Part shown: positions 31,845-42,464 of the stretch, piece by piece
Layout of the letters: every line of letters starts with the position of its first letter
Position numbering within the stretch: the stretch's first letter is position 1
DNA from: Euleptes europaea
Taxonomy: Eukaryota > Chordata > Lepidosauria > Squamata > Sphaerodactylidae
Direction of reading: 5' to 3'
DNA length: 64,000 nucleotides
Assembly (NCBI RefSeq): GCF_029931775.1
Contig: NC_079322.1
Span: forward strand, 78,739,326-78,803,325
The notes under the pieces: generated by a model
Told to the model about the DNA's origin: nothing
Seen by the model: the letters and a program-made list of their open reading frames with translations, nothing else
The model's database searches: none
Position numbers and translations under genes: made by a program

Positions 31845-33807
31845 GTTAAAAAAACCCGCATTTTTTATTTCACAAAATTAGGTGGCCGTGCTGCAAGAAC
31901 AAAGTCCCCCTCCATCACATACACACAGGAGCAGATTGGAAGCAAAAAGTCACCTCTTGCTCACATGCAGAAACGCCACCGTGTGAACCGTTCGGAGTAC
32001 AGTGCAGAACACAGTTGACAGTCGAGTAAAAAAACAAGGTCTCCGTCTAGAACCTTTACATCGGAAGTGGATCTCGCTAAAAACAACCTGAGGTTAGTAA
32101 AGTCTAAAGAGGACACTGTTTGGAATCTCAGCTCCATGCTGCTCCGAAGAAGTGGGGAGAGGGAAAAGGAAGACGCTGGGAGGAGGTTTCCTCTCTGAGA
32201 AGGTGAGAGGGACACAGGTGTGTGCTTTTGGGGGAGAACAGAGGCAGGGCTCCCTCGCTAGTCACAGCAAGGGCACAGGGGAAGAGGGGATGATGAAGCC
32301 TTTCCTCCTTTGATGCCCCAAGTGATAAGGCCAGGGTTCCCAACAAGCTGGGTGAACACAAGGAAATCGTCCCCCTCCCCCCAGAGCTGGGCCTCAGAGG
32401 CCTCCCAGGGTGGGAAGCCGTCACGCGGAACCCTACCTGAGACCTGTCTTTGTCATTACTGGCTACCTTGCTGGGTGCACCAGGCAAGTGAGGAGGGACC
32501 CTGGTGGCAGCCACTGGACCTTGAGGGTCTAGAAGGGTCCCTCTGCAACGTTCACAACATGGCACCATCTACCCAAGCAGAAGTTCCTCAGCTACACAAG
32601 AACTCCTTGGCAAATTGCAAGACTGGAATGGAGTCGAAACAACGGGAGTGGTGCTGGGATAGAGAGGAAGCTCCTGCGAACCAGGCAAGGAACAGGAAGG
32701 ATGGCAGCCCAACATTTCATCAGGGTGGTCAAGGACACCCCTCCCCCTTCCCTTGCCCCACTATGCCGTGCCCGGATTCGCCTGCCAAGCCTGGCCCAGC
32801 CCAGGGAACGGATGGAATGTTGTCGAAGATAAGCGGGTGGCAGTGAGGGGCCTGTGGATGGGACGTGCCTGTGTGAGGGAGGGGAGGGGAGGGAAAGGAG
32901 GGAGGCACGCAGAGTTCCTTTTTCAACTCCCATCAGGGAAATTCCGAAAAGGAATCAAGTACCATTTTTTTTGACAAATCTGCCCCCTTCCCATGCAGCT
33001 GTCTGCAAGAGGTAGTTTGGACAATGACACCCCCAGTCGCTCCAATATGATCTCCCACGCCAGCACTTCGCAGGGACCTACGGGGGCCTACTTGCTTGCT
33101 CATTTTTTTAAAAAGGAAAAGAACGCACACCACACATGCTCCCCAAAAGGAGAGAAAACGAAGAGACGTGATGCCTTCCTTGCGCTTTGCAGAGGGAATG
33201 GCGGTGGGAGGAGGGCAAGGGGGGGGGAGAAAGGGGTCCACATCAACCAGTTCCTCCCCCCTACCTTTTCCAGCTGAAAAGATGAGAGCCGGAACCACCT
33301 GCACCACTGTAGGGGGCTCATGCCAAGTGATTCAGCTCCCCTATCGATGTTTCCTCTTGCTAAGTTTGCAAGGTAGGCCCGGAGCTGAATAACGGCCCCC
33401 TACTGAGCCTTTGGGCACCGCAAACCAGGACAGTTCGGCCAGGGGGTGGGGCAGGCGTGCGCCTCCATCCATCTGTGCCCATGCCCACGTGCCGCAGCAT
33501 CTTGGTGCTTTGCCTCTAGCACGCTGGAGCAGCCTGCCGGGCAGGGCGTCAGCCAAGCCAGAGCCTTTGCCCGGTGCAGCCAAGAGAGACCTGAGGCCGA
33601 AATGCAAAGCACCAAGATGAGGCAGCGGAAGCCTGGGGGGGTGCTCCTGCCAGGGAAGCCAGGCCCAGGCCACAGATGCCACTCCCGTCTCCGAGCGGCA
33701 CCAGATGCAGGGAACACAAGCTGTAAAAGGAAGGGGCGAGAAATGGAGGAAGGGTGGTTTTGGTTGCTACTGGCACAGCATGAGCAATTCCTGGTTGCTG
33801 GACCCCG
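31845..33807 (-). other. SMARCC1: SMARCC1 3' untranslated region
   Basis: This stretch runs from the stop codon at 33810-33808 to a polyadenylation signal near 31864. Its left end is an estimate, about 20 bases past the signal. It is the longest repeat-poor stretch of the window, with no SINE, LINE or MITE that I can recognise, which fits selected transcribed sequence. There are short purine-rich and C-rich runs but no extended open frame. Confidence 0.7.
31864..31869 (-). terminator. SMARCC1: SMARCC1 polyadenylation signal
   Basis: The minus strand reads AATAAA here, 1.94 kb downstream of the SMARCC1 stop codon. A T-rich and then GT-containing stretch follows. It is the best candidate for the main poly(A) site. 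Confidence 0.6.
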
Positions 33808-33893
33808 TCAGGGCGCCGTGGAGGCTGGTGGCGCTCCTGCAGGAGGAGGGGTCACTCCGTCGGTTGGAGGAGGTGGCTGCAGTGGGGGCGGAT
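33808..33893 (-). CDS. SMARCC1: SMARCC1 last coding exon
   Basis: Acceptor AG at 33895-33894. The first two bases complete a TAT tyrosine codon, then PPPLQPPPPTDGVTPPPAG and APPASTAP run to TGA at 33810-33808. The proline-rich C-terminus ending in ASTAP matches my memory of BAF155 (ending PPASAAP). BAF155 is a core scaffold subunit of the SWI/SNF (BAF) chromatin-remodelling complex in the nucleus. Confidence 0.92.
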
Positions 33894-34501
33894 CTGCGGA
33901 GAAAGAAAGGGATTCAGCAGAATGTTCATGCAGCAGCTGGAAGTGCCCTGCGCAAGCTACACCGGCAGTAGCCCTGCCGCCACACCCAGTATTACAGGGA
34001 GGCTTTGCTTTTTTACGGAGGGTAAATTCCCATTTTCTCAACATCCAGGCGGCAGAGTTCACATCTGGGATCGCGTCACCTCCTGGTCAGTTTTTGGCAC
34101 AACCTCTCCAGAGAGATGTGCCATCCAGAGGATGTTAAAATCTGTCCTGCCTCCTGTGTCTCTCCTGAAGGGTGCTGCTCTCTGGTGCAGCTTTGAAAGC
34201 CTCTCACTGGCTTACTGGGTTCATCAAGTTGGCAGATGCCCTGAGCCCTTTAGTGGAAAGCTCAGGTAGAAATGCTCTAAATAAGTTCAGAAGACTGAAC
34301 TTGTCTTCTGACCACGAGGCTGTGTTATCCCAGATGCAAAGGATGCCCACTGCAGAACTAGGAGAAAAAGGGATGACCCGCAAGCTCACAAAAGGCAACA
34401 CACCCCACAGGCAGACCCCCAGAATACACATCAGGAATTGGGAGGGGTATGCCTCCTACTGGGCAGGCAGGGCATTATTTCAGGACTACTGCTCAGGTAA
34501 A

Positions 34502-34514
34502 TTTGCATTCATTT
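34502..34514. repeat. Left target-site duplication of the Penelope-like element
   Basis: TTTGCATTCATTT occurs here and again, identical, at 35840-35852, immediately outside both ends of the element. Confidence 0.75.
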
Positions 34515-34567
34515 GTTCTTGTGGGTTATCCGGGCAGTGAAACTGTGGTCTTGGTATTTTCTTTCCT

Positions 34568-34602
34568 GACGTTTCGCCAGTAGCTGTGGCAGGCATCTTC
34601 AG
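34568..34602 (-). ncRNA. Hammerhead-like motif, left arm (sense to SMARCC1)
   Basis: The minus strand reads CTGAAGA, a hairpin with GCC and GGC at its base, GAAA, then the palindrome ACGT and C. It is inverted relative to the element but in the transcribed direction of SMARCC1. One unpaired base between CTGAAGA and the hairpin departs from the canonical fold. Confidence 0.45.
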
Positions 34603-35716
34603 ACTTTCTAAACCATCTTAATAATATCCATCCAAACAGTTTACCATGGAAAAGGAAATTGAGGGTAAACTCTCATTTCTTGATACCCTTGTCATCCGTA
34701 AAAAAAACTTTCAGTTAGGTCACAAGGTCTACCGGAAACCAACTCACACAGATCGCTACTTACACAAAAACTCCAATCACCACCCCTGACAGAAAAGAGG
34801 AATAATCAAAACATTAATGGACTGTGCAAGACGGATCTGTGAACCACAGTTTCTCAAGGAAGAAACTAATCATCTAAATCACGCACTGCTAGCAAACGGC
34901 TATTCCAGAAATGAAATCAGAAGGGCCATTAAACCAAACAAAAATCAGAAAACTCAGGAAAAACAGTCTCCCATAGGAAAGGTATTCTTGCCATTTATTA
35001 AAGGAGTCACTGATAGGATGGAGAAACTTTTGAAAAAACATAACCTACAAACATTGTTTAAACCCACCAAGAAAATACAACAGATGCTACGATCAGCAAA
35101 AGACAAAAGAGACCCCCTCACCTCTGCAGGAGTATATCGTATACCTTGCAGCTGTGGACAAGTTTACATCGGGACAACAAAACGCAGCATACAAACAAGG
35201 ATAAAAGAACATGAAAGATACTGCAGACTTGGCCAACCTGAGAAATCAGCAGTTGCTGAACATGGCTGAACACAAACAGGACACACGGTCTTATTCCAAG
35301 ACACTGAAAGACTGGACAATTCTACCAACTATTTTGTCAGATTGCACAGAGAAGCCATTGAAATTAATAAACATCAGCACAACTTTAACAGAAAAGAAGA
35401 GAGTTTAAGAATGAATAAGGCTTGGCTTCCTGTCCTGAAAACCTCCAGACTAACAAAGACTACAGTCAACAGTAGCCATGCAGATTAGCTTTGGATTTCA
35501 CACATTAACAGATCACTTCAGGATACATTGGTTCCATATTAACATACCACACCCTCATTAGCACATTATCTTGATACTTACAGGACAATGATTAGCACAT
35601 TACCTTTGATACTTTTTGCAGGACAGTGATTCAGCTCAACCCAACCCCTTTCTGACTATATATTACTCTTCCTACACACTTGACACTGAGAGACACTGTC
35701 CTTCAGTGTAACTACT

Positions 35717-35751
35717 CTGAAGATGCCTGCCACAGCTGCTGGCGAAACGTC
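35717..35751 (+). ncRNA. Hammerhead-like motif, right arm
   Basis: CTGAAGA (35717-35723), hairpin GCCTGC/GCTGGC with one T-T mismatch, GAAA (35744-35747), then ACGTC. Penelope-like elements are known to carry hammerhead ribozymes in their terminal repeats, which fits the position. The extra base before the hairpin is not canonical. Confidence 0.5.
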
Positions 35752-35839
35752 AGGAAAGAAAATACCAAGACCACGGTTACACAGCCCGGATAACCCACAA
35801 GAACCAATGAACTCTGACCGTGAAAGCCTTCGACAATAT

Positions 35840-36077
35840 TTTGCATTCATTTATTTATATCCTGCTTTTCTCCACAGCTGAGACTCAAAGCAGCTTTTAG
35901 AATATCCTTCTCCCCTCCTCCGCTTTCTCACAACAACCCTGTGAGGTAGGCCACGTTAAGGATTTGGTTACAGGCCCAAGGTCACCCAGTGTGCTTCCAT
36001 GGTAGAAGAGGGGATTCAAACCTGGGTTTCCCAGGGTACTAGTCCGATGCTCTATCCACTGTGCCATATTGGCTCTC
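35840..36077 (-). mobile_element. Sauria-type SINE
   Basis: Antisense tail (catttatttatatcctgctt), body (caggcccaaggtcacccagt) and head (ccatattggctct). The Penelope-like element inserted at its 3' tail, so the right target duplication (35840-35852) lies in the SINE tail. Confidence 0.75.
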
Positions 36078-36153
36078 ACAATAAAAGGAGAATCAGACAA
36101 TTTCAAAGATCACACAGGCCCGACGGCATCCTGAACACGTGAAGCCCACTTAC

Positions 36154-36324
36154 ACAAGCCGTTGGGAGATGACAGAGGCCCACGGGGTCCAGCGACGTTC
36201 CCCGCTGCTGGCGCCGTACCCGGCTGGGAGGTGCTGCCGCCACCGCTGTTGGCTGCTCCTGTCTGCATCATCCGGCCGGGCACGGGTTGCCCAGGAATCA
36301 TGGCGCCTGGGCCGAGGATCTGAC
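36154..36324 (-). CDS. SMARCC1: SMARCC1 penultimate exon
   Basis: Acceptor AG at 36326-36325 and donor GTAAGT at 36153. The first two bases complete a glycine codon, then 56 codons run from QILGPGAMIPGQPVPGRMMQ through a Gly/Ser/Thr/Pro-rich stretch to RGPLSSPNGL, with one trailing base. The order matches the Pro/Gly/Met-rich C-terminal tail of BAF155 (I recall QIPGPGSMMPGQHMPGRM in human). This tail is thought to be disordered. Confidence 0.92.
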
Positions 36325-36799
36325 CTGCAGAAGAGGAAGGGGAAACCTCCACTGAAATCAACATGGAAACCTCCTGACAACGGAGACGGTCACAGCAGCC
36401 ACAACTCACCTTGGGAAAAGGTTACACACAGCGGCCACAACTCACCTGGCTTCCATTTGCCACAAGAGTTCCAGAGATAAGGGGCACCAAGGGAAACTGG
36501 GCAGTAATGTGACACAGCAAAGCTGTTCTCTAATAGAAGATTCAGGTGCCTTTGGGGAGAAAAGTAGCCCCTAAATGTTGAGCCAGCGGGCACCTTTAGA
36601 AATCTGACACAGGGCGGTGGAAGGGGAACAACACAACAGGAAGTGGAACCAATCACAAAACTGTCAGGTTGTACATAACTCTGACTGTAGCTCTTCAGCT
36701 CTTTAGCATTTCAGGAAGAAGCTGTTTGCCAGAAAGCTCTTTCAAAATGTAAGAAATTGTTTAAAAATGTTCTCGTACACAGAAAAATGCCTCTTGAGC

Positions 36800-36965
36800 T
36801 AGCTAAGAAATACTCATCTGGCATTACCTGTCAGATTTTCTAACGGCCAATCAGAAGCTCTCCTGGCACCACCAAGCCACACCCACTTTCTAAAAACACT
36901 TGGCAAGCGCCAGGAAAAGTGTCTGTGCGTGCCATGATGCCCACGGGTACCAGGCTGGGGACCTC
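36800..36965 (-). mobile_element. hAT-like MITE fragment
   Basis: gccaatcagaagctctcctg, cacacccactttctaaaaac and ggctggggacctcc match the right part of the element at 48538-48852. Confidence 0.5.
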
Positions 36966-37352
36966 CAATTTAAGCAATGACCCTCCTAGCCAACCCCAGA
37001 ACATCACAGAAAACATTTAGGCCAAGTCTGCTTGCACACTCCTCTTTCAGCACAACATCCCCCACCCCCCCAAGAGGCTGTCTTTCTAAGCCGAGGAATT
37101 CCATGCAAATGCATTACTGCTAAAGTGGGAACTGATGCCAAGGAATCCCCCGGCTGAGCAGCAGCCTGCCAAGTTATGGATCGCCAGTCCTGACACCCAC
37201 TTACAGTCTGGTATACGGACCGTTTCATCACCATCTTCTCAGCATTTGCTGCTAATCCCTTCTGTCATTAAAGTGCACAAACCTATGTACAGGCTAAGCC
37301 AGCCACTTGGCCACAGACCTCCTCCTGGGGTTTTGCAAGGTGGCTCTACCTT

Positions 37353-37530
37353 CTCGGCAAGCAACCGCCATTCGAGGCACCCCGTTTGGGATGGCTCTGC
37401 CCCCCACGGAGGAAGAGATAGTAAAGGAAGCAGGGGAGAGATGCGGAAAGACCCACCACTGGGAGGCACGTTAATGCCCCATGGCCCTTCAGGGCGCCTC
37501 CAGGAGAAGGGCTCCCCCCTCCCCCCAAGA
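37353..37530. repeat. Unidentified duplicated segment, copy 1
   Basis: ctcggcaagcaaccgccatt, gaggcaccccgtttgggatg and cttcagggcgcctccaggag recur at 38012-38190; the first two-thirds recur also at 51644-51757. It does not resemble a repeat family I know. Confidence 0.65.
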
Positions 37531-37540
37531 CCTGCTTCAC

Positions 37541-37662
37541 CATAGAATCATAGAGTTGGAGGGGACCACCAGGGTCATCTAGTCCAACCCCCTGCATAAT
37601 GCTGGAAATTCCAAACTACCTCCCCCCCACACACACCCAGCAACCCCTACTCCATGCATCCA
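37541..37662 (-). mobile_element. CR1 LINE 3' fragment
   Basis: Antisense terminus catagaatcatagagttgga followed by gtcatctagtccaacccc. Confidence 0.8.
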
Positions 37663-37730
37663 AGGCTTGAGAGCACCACCAGCTGGTGTCGTGGTTAGCA
37701 TGTCAGACTAGGATCTGAGACTCTGGTTCA
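37663..37730 (+). mobile_element. Sauria-type SINE head, with flank
   Basis: ccagctggtgtcgtggttag and gactaggatctgagactctg are a SINE head, cut off by a CR1. The preceding ccaaggcttgagagcaccac is also found, inverted, next to the SINE at 43203-43432. Confidence 0.6.
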
Positions 37731-38011
37731 TAGAATCATAGAATTGGAAGGAACCACCAGGGTCATCTAGTCCAACCCCCTGCACCATGCAGGAAACTCA
37801 CAACTACCTCCCCCCCACACCCCCAGTGACCCCTTACCTCCATGCCCAGAAGACGGCCAAGATGCCCTCCCTCTCATCATCTGCTTAAGATCATAGAATC
37901 AGCATTGCTGACAGATGGCCATCTAGCCTCTGCTTAAAAACCTCTGTTTTACTGAGGAATTACTCTGTCAGAAAATTCTTCTTAATGTTTAGATGGCAAC
38001 TCTTTTGATTT
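37731..38011 (-). mobile_element. CR1 LINE with internal deletion (duplicated)
   Basis: An antisense CR1 in which ttaaaaacctc is joined straight to tgttttactgagg, skipping about 35 bases present in other copies. The copy at 51365-51643 has the same join and the same flank. Confidence 0.8.
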
Positions 38012-38190
38012 CTCAGCAAGCGACTGCCATTCGAGGCACCCCATTTGGGGTGGCTCGCCCCCCCCCCCTTGGAGCAAGAGTCCGTAAAGAAAGCAAGGGA
38101 GAGATGCGCAAAGACCCACCGCTGGGAGGCAGGTTGATGCCCCATGACCCTTCAGGGCGCCTCCAGGAGAAGGGCTCCCCCCTCCCCCCC
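38012..38190. repeat. Unidentified duplicated segment, copy 2
   Basis: ctcagcaagcgactgccatt, gaggcaccccatttggggtg and gggcgcctccaggagaaggg. Close to copy 1 and copy 3. Confidence 0.65.
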
Positions 38191-38395
38191 CAGAACTGCT
38201 TCGCCAGGCTGGCTTCTACAGGTTCCTCCAGACTAGGCCCCGGGAGCTTCAAAAGGGCTCTTAACCTTCCTGGGCTTGACGAGCACCCCCACCCCCCGGT
38301 ATCACCTCCACCGCACATGCAAATGCAATGCACACCCAGCACTACCTTGGTGTGCATGTGTGTGTGTGGGTAGTTTAATTCTCCTTAAAAGGTAG

Positions 38396-38689
38396 AAGAA
38401 GAAGAGTTGGGTTTTTATAAGCCAACTTTCTACACCACTTAAGGGAGACTCAAACCAGCTTACAATCACCTTCCCCTCCCCACAACAGAGACCCTGTGAA
38501 GTAGGTGGGGCTGAGAGAGCTCTAAGAGAGCTGTGACTAGCCCAAGGTCACCCAGCTGGCTTTGTGTGTAGGAGTGGACAAAACCAACCTGGTTCACCAG
38601 AGCTGGCTTTGTGTGGAGGAGTGGGGAAACCACTCGGTTCACTAGATCAGAGTCCACCGCTCTTAACCACTACACCGCGCTGGCTCTCA
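38396..38689 (-). mobile_element. Sauria SINE
   Basis: Antisense tail agaagagttgggtttttata to head ccactacaccgcgctggctc. Confidence 0.8.
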
Positions 38690-38842
38690 GGTGGTAAAGA
38701 GACAAGGTGCTAAAGGCCTTCTGGCTGCCTGACGTCCCACAAGAAGGGGGTACTTTGCATTAAGGCATCGTTTTGGGTGGTCCTTGCAAGGCCACCCTTT
38801 AAACAAACTTGCCTGGTTTTAGCACCTAACAAAAGTGAGGCA

Positions 38843-39236
38843 AAACATAAGCAGAGCCCTGCGGGATCAGACCCAAGGCCCATCAAGTCCAGCATTCTCT
38901 CCCTACAGTGGCCAACCGGCTGCCCACAAACAGGAAGACTGCAGCAGCACCCTCCCACTTGTGTTCCCCGGCAACTGGTACAAAGGGGCATCGTTCTGCC
39001 TCCAGTAGGGGAGACATGATGGGTATCTGGGGAGCAGATACCCATCATGTCTAGTGGCCGCGGACAGCCTCGTCCTCCGTGAATTTGTCCACTCCCCTTT
39101 TAAAGCCTTCCGAGTTGGCAGCCATCATCACATCCCGTAGCAGCGAGTTCCACAGTTTAGCTATGCGCCGCATGAAGAAGCACTTCCTTGCGTCTGTCCT
39201 GAATCTCCCACCCTTCAGCTTCAGCGGATGAAGCAT
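38843..39236 (-). mobile_element. CR1-type LINE (second subfamily)
   Basis: The minus strand encodes RTDARKCFFMRRIAKLWNSL then RDVMMAANSEGFKRGVDKF. 3' terminus near 38843 (aaaacataagcagagccctg). It holds a small internal inverted duplication around 39020-39050 (gatgggtatctggggagcag). Confidence 0.8.
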
Positions 39237-39284
39237 ATGGTGGCTTCAGAGCTACCCTCTGCAGATTTTACGAAGGGAGAACAA

Positions 39285-39330
39285 CACGGAAGTCCAGCCG
39301 CACCTTGAAGACTAACTGGATTAATTTTAT
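39285..39330 (-). repeat. Penelope-like terminal fragment, short
   Basis: gaagtccagccgcaccttga then agactaactgg. Only the outer part of the terminal sequence remains. Confidence 0.35.
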
Positions 39331-40585
39331 TGCTTTATGTCTGGTATGAAGGGAGGCCTTTATTCCACAGCCCTTGCCTTCCTGCTGCCGACTGCGGGCT
39401 CCACCCCCTTCCAAAGTGCTGTGGTCCTCATGGTTCAAGAGGGAAGAGCCGAGGTCCCAGTGGCTTCCTTGGACTCATCCTCCCTCCTCCAAGTGGCTGC
39501 TGTTGACACCGGAACTGGAATGCTGCGAACACCTTCAGACCGGCAACAGCTCTGAAGAGCATTTCTGCTTAGCTCTTCAATTTGCATGATTTATTCTGAG
39601 TGCGAGTCCTGGGCTTTGGGCTTTGCTCTTCAATGCAGAAATCTTGGCAAACCCCCCTTTCTCTCCCTTCCAAAAAAGAGTAAAACTATGGTGGTTTTGC
39701 AACAAAGCAGACTGAAAAATCCTCAAGTGCAGCCTAGGTAAAGGACATGAGAAGGAATTTTGCAAGGCAGACCAGGCAGCCTCTGGGAAGCAGCCTCCGA
39801 CGAGCAGCTGCGACATCTCCATCCCTAACAGAGCTTCTCTGCAAGGGGCCCAGCCGCCTTTTCTCTGCCTCCTTCCTCCCAAACAAAAGCTGCTTCCACT
39901 CTGACAGCTATGAAAGGGTGCGCGACTAAGCTTTTTGCACCCCCAAGTCTAAAGGAGACGCCAGCAGCAAAGATTGACCCAAAAGCTATCAAAAGCAAAC
40001 CTCTTCCAGGCCCTGAGCCTCTGACCAGGTGAGCGCAAGGGGTGCTCCGTGCCACAGCAGAAGCCTCAGCTCTGAAGATCCTACCTGTCAAGTTCAGCTG
40101 GAAGTCACCCAGCCCGGCTCCCTCCCCTCCCCACCATAGACAAGCAGTCAGCCAGCGCAGTGAAGAGTCCCCTGAGCCGGAGAAGGCCGCCTAAAAACAT
40201 GGCTCTTGGCATCTGCCTGCCAGTCACGCTCTCGCGACGTCTGTAGAGTAGGCGCCAAAGGCCAGAGTGTGGCTGGCAGCCAGCGCACACACCCCACCAC
40301 CCGTGGGGCTCAGGCCGACAGCATCCCCTCAGAACGCAAGCCACAAAGGCCAGCATCTGCAGACACAATGGAAGGATGAGAAGGAAGTTCAGGATCTAAG
40401 AGACGCTTCACCTGACACGGGAGCCACTCTATCCTTAGAGCCTCTGAGTGGAGACTAGTTTGTGGTATTCATCTTCTGAAAACATTTATATGCTGCTTTC
40501 CCATCTATTTAGGGTCCCTCAAGGCAGTGAACAATTAAAAACATTAAAAATCCACTTTAAACCCGCAGTATTTAAAAGCAAACAA

Positions 40586-40843
40586 GGAGGAGGAGGAGGA
40601 AGAAGAGTTGGTTTTTATATGCCGACTTTCTCTACCACTCAAGGGAGAATCAAACCGGCTTACAATCACCTTCCCTTCCCCTCCCCACAACAGACACCCT
40701 GGGAGGTAGGTGGGGCTGAGAGAGCTCTAACAGAGCTGTGACTTGCCCAAGGTCACCCAGCTGGCTTCATGTGTAGGAGTGGGGAAACCAATCCAGTTCA
40801 CCAGATTAGAGCCCACTGCTCTTAACCACCACACCACGTTGGC
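40586..40843 (-). mobile_element. Sauria SINE
   Basis: Antisense tail gaagaagagttggtttttat to head accaccacaccacgttggca. Confidence 0.8.
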
Positions 40844-41460
40844 ACTAAGGGAACCCCAGGAAACTGAAAAGTCTTCACCAGCTAGCTGCCTGTGCATGAA
40901 GCGGAGATCTGAGGCTGGGTGGAACTGACTCCGAGTGGAGGCTCAGCCTTCGCGCAATTCCAACTCCAGGCGGAAGATTGCAAGCAGAAAGGGACAGCCT
41001 CGTCCTTTCTGCAGAGTGGGCTGTGCGTTGCAGACAAATGAAAGAAGCACCTGTCAGCTTCCCCAACCCTCTCCTGCAGGGATGCAATTTACAAGTGTGA
41101 AAATGCGGTTCTGCTCTCCCTGGAAAACACGTACAGCACAAACCAGGTCTCATTCTCAAGTACTGTCCTTCTTTGTCACTTAACCCGCCCCCCGCCCCGC
41201 TTAATGCAGGATCAGCCCAGACTGTTGTGTGTTAAGGAATGGAGGTGGTTGGACTAGATGATTTGCTGGCTGGGGAGTTGCAACAGCAAAAGGCACAGAA
41301 ATCTACGGGCAGCGCAGGCAGCCAGCTCTGAAGCCCCAGATATCATCTAAAAAGAAGCGTTACCAGGGTTTCCTGGTAACAATCTTTAAGGAAAAAAATG
41401 GCAGGGAGATGAACTTCTTGCTTCCCCCACGGAGCCCTGCTCCCAGATGCAAATGCTGTT

Positions 41461-41772
41461 GCCAGCGTGGTGTAGTGGTTAGGAGCGGTGGTTTGGAGCA
41501 GAGGACTCTGATTTGGAGAACTGGGGTTGATTCCACACTCCTCTACATGAGCGACATGAGCGGCGGAGCCTAATCTGGTGAACTGGATTTGTTTCCCCGC
41601 TCCTCCACATGAAGCCAGCTGGGTGACCTTGAGCCAGTCACAGCTCTCTCAGCCTCACCTACCTCACAGGGTCTCTGTTGTGGGTTGGGGAAGGGAAGTT
41701 GATTGTATGCTGGTTTGATTCTTCCTTAAATGGTAGAGAAAGTCAGCATATAAAAACCAACTCTTCTTCTGC
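41461..41772 (+). mobile_element. Sauria SINE, full length
   Basis: Head gccagcgtggtgtagtggtt; the inner part carries the typical duplicated block (ctcctctacatgagcgacat, ctcctccacatgaagccagc); tail tataaaaaccaactcttctt. Confidence 0.85.
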
Positions 41773-42204
41773 TTCCGACTGTAAAAGACACTCTGCTTCA
41801 CCGAGCTCAGCTTTCCCTCTCTCTGTCACTGTGATCCTCTCCCTGGCGGTATATTAATAGCAGCGAGCTTCAGAGGTCATCTTTGGAAATCAAGCCTATT
41901 CCCTGAAAACCAGCACACTCCATACCGGGGATTCACAAAGAAACGTCCTTCTCTGTCCTGAAACTGAAGAAATGGTTCTTCATCTTCTTTGACATGTTTC
42001 TACTGAGCCGGAGATTTTCTAAGCCGAATGGAGACACCCGTGGCAGTAAGAAAGAAAAGGACTGCAAATGAGCCAGCCGCGGAGCCCAGCTGACATTAAG
42101 CCGGGCTTTTGGGGAAAATGACTGCATAGGCCTGCCCAAAGGGTTCCAATTACCAAGGGGCCGGGACTCCCACCAGAAGGGCCACCTGAGGCCAAACCTG
42201 CTGA

Positions 42205-42345
42205 GCTGAACAGAGTTGCCAACACTGGGTTTGGAAACGCCTGGAGGTTTTTTTTGGGGGGTGGAGCCTGAGTCCACCCTCCAAAGCTGACTTTTTCTTC
42301 AGGGGAACTGACCTCTGTAGTCTGGAGATCTGCCATAGTATAGTA
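42205..42345 (+). mobile_element. MITE, 3'-truncated
   Basis: agagttgccaacactgggtt, ggaggttttttttggggggt and ggaactgacctctgtagtct; it breaks off in a short tagta run. Confidence 0.55.
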
Positions 42346-42373
42346 TAGTATCCCACCTTCATTGTAAAGTTTA

Positions 42374-42450
42374 GGGAAGGGGCTGTGGTTCAGAGGCCGA
42401 GCCCAGGTTCAGTCTCCAGCATCTCCAGTTAAAGGATTTGGCAGTAGCTG
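42374..42450 (+). mobile_element. tRNA-Ala SINE, left part (split by CR1)
   Basis: Head aggggctgtggttcagaggc to catctccagttaaagg. The right part resumes at 42957. Confidence 0.7.
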
Positions 42451-42464
42451 ACCAAGCAGCTGAC

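Larger units (their letters stand above)
34515..35839 (+). mobile_element. Penelope-like retroelement with inverted ends
   Basis: A 1.3 kb fossil. The coding part shows the end of the reverse transcriptase (FLDTLVIRK, GHKVYRKPTHTDRYLHKNS) and then a GIY-YIG endonuclease (GVYRIPCSCGQVYIGT, TKRSIQTRIKEHER), the signature pair of Penelope-like elements. The termini are inverted copies of about 88 bases (34515-34602 and about 35717-35806) with the words gtgggttatccgggc and gcccggataacccac. The right end continues some 33 bases beyond the arm to 35839. It is 5'-truncated and broken in a few places. 13-bp direct repeats flank it. The nearly identical arms and target duplications suggest a fairly young insertion. 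Confidence 0.8.
33894..36153 (-). other. SMARCC1: SMARCC1 last intron (contents)
   Basis: It carries a Penelope-like element (34515-35839) inserted beside a Sauria-type SINE (35840-36077). 33900-34500 shows no recognisable element. The donor GTAAGT at 36153 is a perfect consensus. Confidence 0.8.

Noticed and set aside
34817-35269. A 150-codon frame that might look like a host gene
   Set aside because: It is the end of a Penelope-like element (GIY-YIG motif GVYRIPCSCG), enclosed by inverted ends and target duplications.
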